A stretch of DNA of 31,170 nucleotides, taken from a bacterium UBP6_UBA1209 (lineage in GTDB: Bacteria; UBP6; UBA1177). The notes beneath the pieces are model-generated. The model was not told the origin of the DNA. It made no database searches and saw only the letters and a list, made by a program, of their open reading frames with translations. This document shows positions 12,762 to 20,739 of this stretch, in pieces (positions within the stretch are counted from its first letter, which is position 1; every line of letters starts with the position of its first letter). The position numbers and the translations under genes were made by a program. The DNA lies in assembly GCA_002309575.1 (NCBI GenBank), contig DBXP01000022.1:1-31170 (forward strand), read 5' to 3'.

Positions 12762-14669
12762 ATGACAGTACAACGTGAAAGGATCAGCGTACCATTTAAA
12801 CAGGCGGTACAGATGCTTGTGCCGTATTGCAAATCAAAGATTTGGGAGCAGATAACGGCTGTTCTGCCGATCGTTCTCTATCTGATTTTCTTCCAGTCGG
12901 TCGTTCTGGGGCTCTCGATCGCTGAGTCGGGAACGATTGCCGTCGGGATCGGCCTTGTCGTCCTGGGCCTTGCATTTTTTATGGAGGGGCTCCTGCTGGG
13001 GATCATGCCGCTCGGCGAGATCCTGGGCATCAAGCTGCCGCTGAAGAGCGGTCTTGTGGTCCTGATCGCCTTCAGCTTCGTCCTCGGTTTCGGTGCGACC
13101 TATGCCGAACCTTCTATCGGCATCCTTAAGGCGAGCGGTTCCTTCATCAAGCCGTGGGACGCTCCGCTGCTCTTTGTCATGCTGAACCAGTATTCCGAAT
13201 ATCTGGTCGCTTTTGTCGGGATCGGCGTAGGTTTTTCGGTCGTTGCCGGAATGATGCGTTTCATGAAGTCGATTTCGCTTAAGCCCTTTATTTATATCGT
13301 CATTTCGATCACGCTCCTTGTTTCGCTCTGGGGCGTTTTTGATAAAAACATCTTCTATATCACAGGTCTTGCATGGGACTGCGGTGCTGTTACGACCGGT
13401 CCGGTCACTGTTCCGCTCGTGCTTGCCCTCGGTATCGGAATCTGCCGTTCTGTAGGCGGCGAGGACAGCGGTTCGATGGGATTCGGTGTCGTTACGCTTG
13501 CCAGCGCATTCCCGATCCTTGCTGTCATGCTGCTCGGTTTCGCGCTCAACACAAAGGTCCCGGAGCCGATGTCAAAGGCTGAGTTCTTCAGCGAGGCAAA
13601 CAAGGCTGCTGCAGTGTTCGTCGCAGGCGGCGAGGAGCTTTACGAGAGCCTGAAGAGTGATACCGGAGACCCGGCTGACAAGGTCCAGCAGGCGATCAAC
13701 CTGCTCACCGTCACGACCGAAAAATTCGTCGACGCGGCACGCGCGATCCTTCCGCTGACGCTGCTTCTTCTGCTTGTCTTTATCTTCATACTGCGTGAAA
13801 AACTGCCGAAAAAGGATGAGATCTTCTTCGGGATCTTCATCTCGATCATAGGAATGGGACTCTTCGGGATCGGTATGGATTTCGGTCTGAAAAAGATAGG
13901 CGACCAGGTCGGTTCGAGACTTCCGGCTTCCTTCAGCGCTATCGAGATCCGCGAAGAGGGCGAGACGATCTACAACTTCGACGAGAAGGTCGTCCAGACA
14001 TCGATCGACGAGAGCGGCCAGACCTCGCAGTTCTTCTTCAAGAACGACAAGAACATGACCTACAAGGCTGTTCCTTACCACAGCGAAAACTTCGACGCGA
14101 AGAAGAAAACATACAACTACATCCCGAAAATCGGACCTCTCTTCGGCGAGAACGGCGGTATCGGAGGCGTTCTGGTCGTCATCCTCTTCGCCTTCATCAT
14201 GGGGTACGGTGCAACACTTGCCGAGCCTGCGCTGAACGCTCTCGGAATGAAGGCGGAAGAGCTCTCCGTCGGTACCTTCAAGAAGGCGACGCTGATTCAT
14301 TCGGTTGCTGCCGGCGTCGGCTGCGGTATCGCCCTCGGAGTCGCCAAGATCATTTGGAATCTGCCGATCATCTGGATGCTAGTGCCGGCCTATGTGGTCC
14401 TGCTTTTCCTGACTAAAATTTCGGACGAGCAGTTCGTCAATATCAGCTGGGACAGCGCCGGCGTAACTACCGGACCGATTACGGTCCCGCTGGTGCTCGC
14501 TCTCGGTCTCGGTCTCGGCGGTCAGGTCGAGGGAGTCATCGAGGGCTTCGGGATCCTGAGCATGGCTTCGGCCTGCCCGATCCTTGCGGTTCTTGTTTCG
14601 GGACTGATTTCGAAGAGAAGATCCAGAAATATTCTTGCAGCACAGGGAGGCACCAATGAAAGTCACTGA
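12762..14669 (+). CDS. DUF1538 polytopic membrane protein (tandem repeat transporter-like)
   Basis: This 635-residue integral membrane protein is built from two homologous halves, each a DUF1538 unit. The paired signatures are GFGATYAEPSIGIL (about 109) with GYGATLAEPALNAL (about 481), and WDCGAVTTGPVTVPLVLALG (about 205) with WDSAGVTTGPITVPLVLALG (about 563). Hydrophobic segments cover most of both halves. A charged loop with many Asp, Glu and Lys at about 395-470 separates them and is probably soluble. The architecture suggests a channel or transporter; the substrate is not known to me. The ATG at 12762 is supported by AGGAG upstream. The next gene, a PII-like protein, starts inside its last five codons, so the two are probably translated together and PII-like control of transport is likely. 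Confidence 0.88.
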   Translation: MTVQRERISVPFKQAVQMLVPYCKSKIWEQITAVLPIVLYLIFFQSVVLGLSIAESGTIAVGIGLVVLGLAFFMEGLLLGIMPLGEILGIKLPLKSGLVVLIAFSFVLGFGATYAEPSIGILKASGSFIKPWDAPLLFVMLNQYSEYLVAFVGIGVGFSVVAGMMRFMKSISLKPFIYIVISITLLVSLWGVFDKNIFYITGLAWDCGAVTTGPVTVPLVLALGIGICRSVGGEDSGSMGFGVVTLASAFPILAVMLLGFALNTKVPEPMSKAEFFSEANKAAAVFVAGGEELYESLKSDTGDPADKVQQAINLLTVTTEKFVDAARAILPLTLLLLLVFIFILREKLPKKDEIFFGIFISIIGMGLFGIGMDFGLKKIGDQVGSRLPASFSAIEIREEGETIYNFDEKVVQTSIDESGQTSQFFFKNDKNMTYKAVPYHSENFDAKKKTYNYIPKIGPLFGENGGIGGVLVVILFAFIMGYGATLAEPALNALGMKAEELSVGTFKKATLIHSVAAGVGCGIALGVAKIIWNLPIIWMLVPAYVVLLFLTKISDEQFVNISWDSAGVTTGPITVPLVLALGLGLGGQVEGVIEGFGILSMASACPILAVLVSGLISKRRSRNILAAQGGTNESH

Positions 14670-15756
14670 AATTTCTAAATTTACATGCAGCGTCTATAAG
14701 TTCGTTGCTCCGCTTGTGCTGGACGCATTGAAGGATAATCATGTCAATTACCACATCCTTCAGCGTGCGAGATCCGTTATCGCCACCAACAAGCGCAGGG
14801 GCTTTTTCAACGGCGATATCGCCGAACTCGAGGTCGAAACATACCACTTCTACACCGATCCCAAGGACGAGAAGGCTGTTTACGATTCCATCGTTGCAAA
14901 GGCGGGTCTCAATCAGGAGGGGCGCGGCTCACTCTGCGTCGAGACGGCGATCCTGATCGAGGGCGGAGAGGATAATTCGAACATCGGATCGCTCGATTTC
15001 ACGGTCAAATCCGAGGCTACCGACTTTACCGGAGTCTATGCGATAACCCAGCGCGGACGCGGCAACGATCTTGCCAGGATCGCGGTCAACAACGGTTCGT
15101 GCGTTCCTTACGTTTTCCACGGCAAAGGCGGCGGGATCCGAGACAGAATGGGGCTTATCAGGATCACGATCCCTGCCGAAAAGGAGATGCTCAACATCGT
15201 GGTCGCCGAGCATAACGGCAACGGCCTGATGAATCTTCTGATTGACGGCGGACAGCTTGACAGACCCGGCATGGGTTTCATTTTCACCTATCCGGTCAAG
15301 CGCGCCCTGATGGACAGAAAGAGCACTCTCACTGTAAAGTCTGCGGCGAGCATCGGTCAGATAGTCGCGGCGATCGACGAACTCAAAAACAGTACGGAAT
15401 GGCGTAAAAAGAGCTATATTTCTGCTGACTTGCCAGAAAGACGTTACTTCGAGAACCTCGAAAATATCATGCTGATCTGCGACGATACCCAGGCAGAGGC
15501 GATGCTTCAGGCGGCGATGGATGCCGGTGCGAGCGGAGCGACGATTTCTACCTGCAGAAGCTTCAGTGTCCAGAAGGATCAGAACAGCACTTCGCAGAAG
15601 GCTGTCGAGATTTCCGATATGGTCGTCGGCAGCAACCAGAAGAAAGATATCATCACAGCGGTGATGGAGAAGGGCTTCTTCGGCAAGGAGATCAACGGAA
15701 GGATCATCGTCAAGAAGAGCAACCTGGCCTTCTCTTATGTCGGCAAGAAAAAATAA
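14656..15756 (+). CDS. Multi-domain PII-like (GlnB-fold) protein paired with DUF1538
   Basis: This 366-residue cytosolic protein has no signal peptide. The clearest PII-like segment is at about 125-220: GVYAITQRGRGNDL, then FHGKGGGIRDRMGLIRITIP (a T/B-loop-like region), then EMLNIVVAEHNGNGLMNLLI and a terminal strand. A second copy lies at about 255-366 (ENIMLICDDTQAEAMLQAAM to AVMEKGFFGKEINGR), and residues 1-100 look like a more divergent copy. PII-like proteins bind nucleotides or other small effectors and gate membrane transporters. It overlaps the end of the DUF1538 gene by 14 bases. The start at 14656 has GGGAGG six bases upstream. Confidence 0.8.
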   Translation: MKVTEISKFTCSVYKFVAPLVLDALKDNHVNYHILQRARSVIATNKRRGFFNGDIAELEVETYHFYTDPKDEKAVYDSIVAKAGLNQEGRGSLCVETAILIEGGEDNSNIGSLDFTVKSEATDFTGVYAITQRGRGNDLARIAVNNGSCVPYVFHGKGGGIRDRMGLIRITIPAEKEMLNIVVAEHNGNGLMNLLIDGGQLDRPGMGFIFTYPVKRALMDRKSTLTVKSAASIGQIVAAIDELKNSTEWRKKSYISADLPERRYFENLENIMLICDDTQAEAMLQAAMDAGASGATISTCRSFSVQKDQNSTSQKAVEISDMVVGSNQKKDIITAVMEKGFFGKEINGRIIVKKSNLAFSYVGKKK

Positions 15757-15765
15757 CCGGAGTCG

Positions 15766-16644
15766 ATGATGAAAAAAATATCAATAATTCCACTTGTTTT
15801 TACCATTGCGTTCCTTGTCTCGTGCGGTTCCAAGGTCAACTTTGACGGTTTTTCCGACAAAAACTTCATCGAGTGCATAAAAAAGACCGAAAAGCGGCTT
15901 GAGGAGATTACCGAGCTCAACTGCGCGAATACCGAGCAGTCGCTCAAGGATAACCCCTTCGGCGAGACTCTGATCCATAACATCGCCGGTGCGGAAAAGC
16001 TTGTGAACCTCAGGAAACTTGACCTTAAAAAGAACAAGATCGAGGATATTTCACCGCTTTCCGGGCTCACTTCGCTCGAGTATCTCGACCTTGGTGAAAA
16101 CGAGATCCGTTCGATGTATCCTCTGGAGCATCTTACGAATCTGACCTATCTCTGCCTCGACAAAAACTACATCGGCGATATGCGTCCGGTAAAGGATATG
16201 ACGAAGCTCGAGACTCTTGATGTCAGCAGGAACGGCATCCAGGGGATGGCCGACTTTTCGAAGCTTAAAAATTTGAAACGGCTCGAGCTGAACAGCAACA
16301 GGATCAGCGACATAACGCAGCTTTCGGACCTGACTTCGCTCGAATACCTCTCGCTTAACGACAACGCGGTCATCGAGATATATCCGCTCCAGCCTCTGCA
16401 GAAGCTGAAGGTCCTGAAACTGAACATCAACCGCATCGACGTTATTCTGGTGCTCGGCAAACTCATGGCGCTGGAAGAGCTCTACATGCAGGACAACCAG
16501 CTCAGGGATCTGGCTCCGATCGCCGAACATCCGAAGCTCAAACTTGTCGATGTGGAGATGAATTCCATCTTTTCTTTCGACAATGTTGCCGCTCTTGAGG
16601 CGAGAGGCTGCAAAATTCTCGGGAAAAAGGTCCAGTCCAAGTAA
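15766..16644 (+). CDS. Leucine-rich-repeat lipoprotein
   Basis: This 292-residue lipoprotein has the signal MMKKISIIPLVFTIAFLVSC. From about residue 80 it has roughly nine LRR units of 21-22 residues of the SDS22/internalin type, such as LEYLDLGENEIRSMYPLEHL and LKRLELNSNRISDITQLSDL. LRR solenoids bind other proteins; the partner is unknown. Two ATG codons are adjacent: CGGAG ends three bases before the first and six before the second (15769), so the second may be used. It starts nine bases after the PII-like gene, so it probably shares the DUF1538 operon although its product lies on the other side of the membrane. Confidence 0.9.
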   Translation: MMKKISIIPLVFTIAFLVSCGSKVNFDGFSDKNFIECIKKTEKRLEEITELNCANTEQSLKDNPFGETLIHNIAGAEKLVNLRKLDLKKNKIEDISPLSGLTSLEYLDLGENEIRSMYPLEHLTNLTYLCLDKNYIGDMRPVKDMTKLETLDVSRNGIQGMADFSKLKNLKRLELNSNRISDITQLSDLTSLEYLSLNDNAVIEIYPLQPLQKLKVLKLNINRIDVILVLGKLMALEELYMQDNQLRDLAPIAEHPKLKLVDVEMNSIFSFDNVAALEARGCKILGKKVQSK

Positions 16645-16683
16645 GTTTTTTGCTTTAATTAGTGAGTTTTTCTATCCTTTATT

Positions 16684-16711
16684 TTGACTTTAGAAAGAGA
16701 GTCTCTAAAAT
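16684..16711 (+). promoter_or_regulatory. Promoter of the 16757 lipoprotein
   Basis: TTGACT (16684-16689) and TAAAAT (16706-16711) are 16 bases apart. The spacer contains the palindrome AGAGAGTCTCT, which could be a regulator site. The start codon follows about 45 bases later, with TTTGGAGGATG as the ribosome-binding region. Confidence 0.6.
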
Positions 16712-16756
16712 TTACCGTTTTTATGGATTCGTTTTTTTATTTGGAGGATGTAACAG

Positions 16757-19162
16757 ATGAAAAGAACATTGGTGCTGATGTTGCTCTCTCTGGCAATCGC
16801 AATGCTTGTATCATGCAACAGCTATGATATCGAAGGAAAGCCCGAGATAGCATCGAACCCTGCAAAGAAAGTATTCGCCTTCTATCCGTGGGATGAAGAA
16901 AAATCCGGCGGCGACAGCGGCGACACTACCGCTCCGGAACCGACAGACACCGGTGACACCCAGGACGACACCGGCGATACAGCAGCTGATACAGGTGACA
17001 CGGCTGCAGACACCGGCGATACTTCAACTGACACGGGTGACACGGCTGCAGACACAGGCGATACCGAAGCCGATTCCGGCGACACCGAGGAGGGAGTGAT
17101 CGTTGTCAAGGCAGCGGCTGTTCCGGATGTTGTTACCGAAGAGTTCGATATTTACAACCGTGGTGTTACGGGCGAACTTAAGATCAGAAAGATCAACATG
17201 ATCGACCCGAGCGGCAACCTGATAGATTCGCTTGATAACGAAACTTACAAAAATCTCTTCAAGATCCAGATCCAGAAGGTTACGGCAGACGGTATCGCGA
17301 CCGAAGGCTGGACTGAGAAGCTTCTGACCTTCGACAACATGGCTGCAGAGGATGGTACCAAGATCGCGTCTCTCTGTCCGCTTGATCTCGCTTCCGAGGA
17401 GAGAAAGTGCAAGAGCGGCTTCGACGGCGCAAAGTACAATTCGCAGTTCAAAATCAAAATCAACTATGATAAGGCTGCTGCAACGAAGATCAAAAACGAA
17501 GGGATCTCCGAAGAGTACAGGACAAGCGGCGATTTCTCGATCGAGATCTGCACGAACGATCCTACAAAAGAGAAATCAGATACCTGCGGCGACAACTCGA
17601 CAAGCTACAGGATCCAGATCACAAGACAGCCCGCGAAACCGCCAAAACCGATAATCCACGTCGGTTTCGAGTATCCGATCGCAAAGCCGATGTCTTACAG
17701 AAACATTTATGATCCGGTCCAGATGAACCTCAAGGATACATGCGTATCGGATCCGAACGCGCCGACACAGTGCCTTGATGGCTGGAAGAGCAGATACTAC
17801 ATCAGGTACAAATGGGAAATGAAAGAGTCTCCGACTCCTCTTATGCCGCAGTCTCAGCTTACCCTTACCGATGCAACAAGCGCATCAGCAGGTCAGTGGC
17901 TTCCTGACGACGATAAAAACGACAACCCGAAGAGAGCCTCTTTCACAGGCGTCATGATCACGCCCAGAAGATACGACACTCCGAACGAAACTTACGACGC
18001 TTCGAAGTGCTCCAGCGAGTGCGGAGAGGAGCCGACCTGCAACGAAGATACCGACAAGTACTGCTTCAGGAAGATCTCCGATTACCTCGGCTGCCGCCAG
18101 AAATACTGCGAGCGCAACCGTACAAAATACTACAAAATCAACATTCAGGCTGAAACGGTCGACAAAGAGACTGACCTCGTCAGCGATACGGAAGACATCA
18201 CCGTCATCCCGAAGATCATCCCGCAGGCACGTGTCGTTGCACAGCTTACCTGGAAACAGGGTTTCAGATCAAAGGCTGAGTCCGATACAAAAGAGGGTGT
18301 AGCGATCGACCTTGATATCCACATGATCAAGAGAGACAGCCTTGAGGCGGGATCGCTTGGTTTCACGCCTACTACCGGACTTCTTGGAACATACAAAAAA
18401 GACTCACTTGCTGAAGCTCAATGCCCCACTGCGACTGCGGAGCCCGGATGCGAGAAGTTTTATCGTCACGATGACTGCTCATTCGGAGATCCTGGTGTCG
18501 TAACCTCTGGCATGACTCAGGATGCAACGATCCAGTGGCACGCTTCACTCGATATCGATAACATCTGGGGAGGAAACAACTATGAAACTCCCGAGACTAT
18601 CGGTCTTGGTCCGATCACCGACCTTGACAATAACGGTGTTCCGGATGTAAACCCGATCGACGACCAGTATCTTATTGTTGTCGGCTATGTCGGCTGTACC
18701 TCAAAGTTCAGCGACGGAGTTAACCGTTGCGACGAGACTTATGTCGGAGATGACAGCGCTTACGAAGTCGATGCAAGAGTCGAGATCCTTCTTGACGGTG
18801 ACGAGGCTCCGAGAACCAACCAGAACTTTGACAACGACAAATATGCTGACACGACGAAGAACTTCAAGATCAAGTTCAACGAGTGGAAGGTCCTTTCTGT
18901 CGTAAAGTGGGATTCACAGCTTCCTTCGCCCGAGACCAACACACTCTATCCGGGCAACGCGATCGTTTCCGATGAGGCTATGACGATCACATCCGGTAAC
19001 GCAGAGGCGATTTCCGTCAACCCGAAGAGCTATCCGAAGTGCTACTTCGACAACTCCGATGCAGTCCTTGTTCCGATTTGGGATGCAGACGAGTACAAGC
19101 ACTTTGTCGAGACTCCGGCAGGCGAGAGTACAGCTCCGATAGCGCTTAGACCCTGTGAATAA
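16757..19162 (+). CDS. Large lipoprotein with TGDTxxD heptad-repeat linker
   Basis: This 801-residue lipoprotein has the signal MKRTLVLMLLSLAIAMLVSC, with Cys20 predicted to be lipidated. A Thr/Asp linker follows at about 64-112, made of TGDTAAD-like heptads. The long remainder looks like several beta-sandwich modules: segments with paired cysteines (CSSECGEEPTCNEDTDKYC, then CRQKYCERN), a module with VAIDLDIHMIKRDS and DNIWGGNNYETPE, and the acidic motif DLDNNGVPDVNP, which resembles a Ca-binding loop. A histidine/aspartate-rich piece (KFYRHDDCSFGDPG) precedes it. I do not recognise a named family over the full length. It is probably a surface protein. It has its own promoter and no convincing terminator. 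Confidence 0.85.
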   Translation: MKRTLVLMLLSLAIAMLVSCNSYDIEGKPEIASNPAKKVFAFYPWDEEKSGGDSGDTTAPEPTDTGDTQDDTGDTAADTGDTAADTGDTSTDTGDTAADTGDTEADSGDTEEGVIVVKAAAVPDVVTEEFDIYNRGVTGELKIRKINMIDPSGNLIDSLDNETYKNLFKIQIQKVTADGIATEGWTEKLLTFDNMAAEDGTKIASLCPLDLASEERKCKSGFDGAKYNSQFKIKINYDKAAATKIKNEGISEEYRTSGDFSIEICTNDPTKEKSDTCGDNSTSYRIQITRQPAKPPKPIIHVGFEYPIAKPMSYRNIYDPVQMNLKDTCVSDPNAPTQCLDGWKSRYYIRYKWEMKESPTPLMPQSQLTLTDATSASAGQWLPDDDKNDNPKRASFTGVMITPRRYDTPNETYDASKCSSECGEEPTCNEDTDKYCFRKISDYLGCRQKYCERNRTKYYKINIQAETVDKETDLVSDTEDITVIPKIIPQARVVAQLTWKQGFRSKAESDTKEGVAIDLDIHMIKRDSLEAGSLGFTPTTGLLGTYKKDSLAEAQCPTATAEPGCEKFYRHDDCSFGDPGVVTSGMTQDATIQWHASLDIDNIWGGNNYETPETIGLGPITDLDNNGVPDVNPIDDQYLIVVGYVGCTSKFSDGVNRCDETYVGDDSAYEVDARVEILLDGDEAPRTNQNFDNDKYADTTKNFKIKFNEWKVLSVVKWDSQLPSPETNTLYPGNAIVSDEAMTITSGNAEAISVNPKSYPKCYFDNSDAVLVPIWDADEYKHFVETPAGESTAPIALRPCE
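16949..17092 (+). repeat. 21-base coding repeat (TGDTxxD heptads)
   Basis: About seven units of 21 bases encode TGDTQDD, TGDTAAD, TGDTAAD, TGDTSTD, TGDTAAD, TGDTEAD and SGDTEEG. Codons vary between units, so the array is not a fresh duplication, but near-identical blocks (GACACGGCTGCAGACAC) recur. Confidence 0.85.
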
Positions 19163-19420
19163 TTCTTTTACCTATTAAAGTTATCTCTATAAATCATCCC
19201 TAAATCTTTTATTTCCGAGGTCTGGATCCGCTCACAGTATTCTCTTTTTGGAAAAGCCATCTTATATAAAGGCCGTCTTTAGGAAGTTGTGAGATTTTAG
19301 ATAATAAATTCAGAGAGTTATCTGAATAATGAAAATTTTTTGAAAAATATTTGACTAGCGCTGTTTTTTACCTATATTCCATCCGCTTAGTTCATTGAGA
19401 GTTATGCTTTTTCTCTAGGT
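19163..19420. other. Intergenic gap before tRNA-Asn
   Basis: This A+T-rich stretch of about 258 bases lies between the large lipoprotein and tRNA-Asn. Apart from the tRNA promoter at 19351-19378 I see no ORF with a ribosome-binding site and no clear terminator hairpin. Confidence 0.5.
19351..19378 (+). promoter_or_regulatory. Promoter of tRNA-Asn
   Basis: TTGACT (19351-19356), a 16-base spacer and TATATT (19373-19378) lie about 42 bases before the tRNA. AT-rich sequence with A/T tracts upstream could act as an UP element. Confidence 0.65.
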
Positions 19421-19496
19421 TCCTCGTTAGCTCAGTCGGTAGAGCGGGTGGCTGTTAACCACTAGGTCGGCGGTTCAAGTCCGTCACGAGGAGCCA
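19421..19496 (+). tRNA. tRNA-Asn (GUU anticodon)
   Basis: This is a complete 76-base cloverleaf with encoded CCA. The acceptor arms TCCTCGT and ACGAGGA pair over seven bases, with discriminator G and then CCA. The D-arm begins GCTC, the anticodon loop is CTGTTAAC with anticodon GTT, and the T-loop is GGTTCAAGTCC. It reads Asn codons AAC and AAU. A run of seven T follows the CCA directly and could help termination. The tRNA is convergent with the nucleoside transporter gene. Confidence 0.97.
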
Positions 19497-19526
19497 TTTT
19501 TTTATCTGAAATTTAAATCCTTAAAG

Positions 19527-20720
19527 CTAGACAAGCATTCCCGCAATGTTGGCGGTCATCAGGCAGGCAAGAGAGCCGGCGATCAGAGCTCTGATGCTGA
19601 GTGAAGCCAGGTCTTTCCTTCTGCTCGGGGCCATTGCGCCGATCCCGCCGATAAGGATCGCAAGAGATCCGAAATTTGAAAATCCGCAGAGCGCATAGGT
19701 CGCGATGATAGTGCTTCTTTGAGAGAGAGCCGTAGCAGCATTCTGGTTTATCTTTGTGAGCTCGGTATAGGCGATAAACTCGTTCAGAACGGTCTTCTGT
19801 CCAAGCAGAGTCCCTACGCTGGCGGCTTCATCCCACGGGACTCCCATGACGAATGCTATCGGTCTGAAGATGAATCCTAAAATTCCCTCAAGAGAGGTCC
19901 CGACGATGTTGAAGAAATAGTTGAACATCGCGATCAGCGCGATAAATGCGAAGAGCATCGCGGCAACGTTGATCGCAAGCTGCATACCTTCGCTGGCTCC
20001 CCGGGCTGCGGCATCGATCGGGTTTTTGTCCGCGATTTCGACCTTGATCCCGGCAGAGGTCGTTGTGAGCGGAGTTTCTGTCTCGGGAACGATGATTTTT
20101 GCAAAGACGATCGCTGCCGGTGCGCTCATTACGCTTGCCGCGATAAGGTGGACGCTGTCAACGCCCATTTTTATATAGGCCGCGAGGACTCCGCCGGCTA
20201 TTGTCGCAAGCCCGCCCGTCATTATGCACATGAGTTCGCTTCTGGTCATCTTTTCGATGTAGGGCTTGACAACGAGCGGCGACTCTGTCTGACCGACGAA
20301 GATGTTGGTGGCCGCTGACAGGCTCTCGGCGCCGCTGGTTTTGAGGATCTTGACAAGCAGGATCGCGAAGATCCTTACGAAAAACTGGACGATCCCGAAG
20401 TAATAAAGCACCGAAAGGAGCGACGAAAAGAAGATGATCGTCGGCAAAACCGAAAGGGCGAAGGAGTATTTTTCAAGCAGGCCGCCGAAGACGAACTGGG
20501 CGCCGGCATCGGCGAATGAGACGATTTTGTTGAATCCCGCGCCGATAAACTCAAAAACCCATTTGCCGGGACCTGTCTTAAGGATCAGGAGAGCAAAAAG
20601 AAACTGCATCAGAAGACCGTTCAGAACTACCCGGAAGTTTACCTTTTTTCTGTTCTCGCTTACGAGCCAGGCAATTAGAATAAAGACCCCGATTCCAAGA
20701 AAACTGATAAACCGATACAT
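19527..20720 (-). CDS. nupC: CNT-family concentrative nucleoside transporter (NupC type)
   Basis: This 397-residue inner-membrane protein imports nucleosides with H+ or Na+. It has about eight or more hydrophobic segments and the CNT signature regions: FVGQTESPLVVKPYIEKMTR in the middle, then NEFIAYTEL and TYALCGFSNFGSLAILIGGI near the C-terminus. The ATG at 20720 is chosen because AGGAGG lies six bases upstream; an upstream extension to 20795 would run into the ROK kinase stop region. It follows the ROK kinase by 19 bases, so uptake and phosphorylation may be linked. Specificity (purine or pyrimidine) cannot be read with confidence. Confidence 0.93.
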   Translation of the reverse strand: MYRFISFLGIGVFILIAWLVSENRKKVNFRVVLNGLLMQFLFALLILKTGPGKWVFEFIGAGFNKIVSFADAGAQFVFGGLLEKYSFALSVLPTIIFFSSLLSVLYYFGIVQFFVRIFAILLVKILKTSGAESLSAATNIFVGQTESPLVVKPYIEKMTRSELMCIMTGGLATIAGGVLAAYIKMGVDSVHLIAASVMSAPAAIVFAKIIVPETETPLTTTSAGIKVEIADKNPIDAAARGASEGMQLAINVAAMLFAFIALIAMFNYFFNIVGTSLEGILGFIFRPIAFVMGVPWDEAASVGTLLGQKTVLNEFIAYTELTKINQNAATALSQRSTIIATYALCGFSNFGSLAILIGGIGAMAPSRRKDLASLSIRALIAGSLACLMTANIAGMLV

Positions 20721-20739
20721 GGGAACCTCCTGAATTTGT

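Noticed and set aside
19163..19350. Possible small RNA or small gene in the gap before tRNA-Asn
   Set aside because: No promoter plus terminator pair and no ORF with a ribosome-binding site could be seen.
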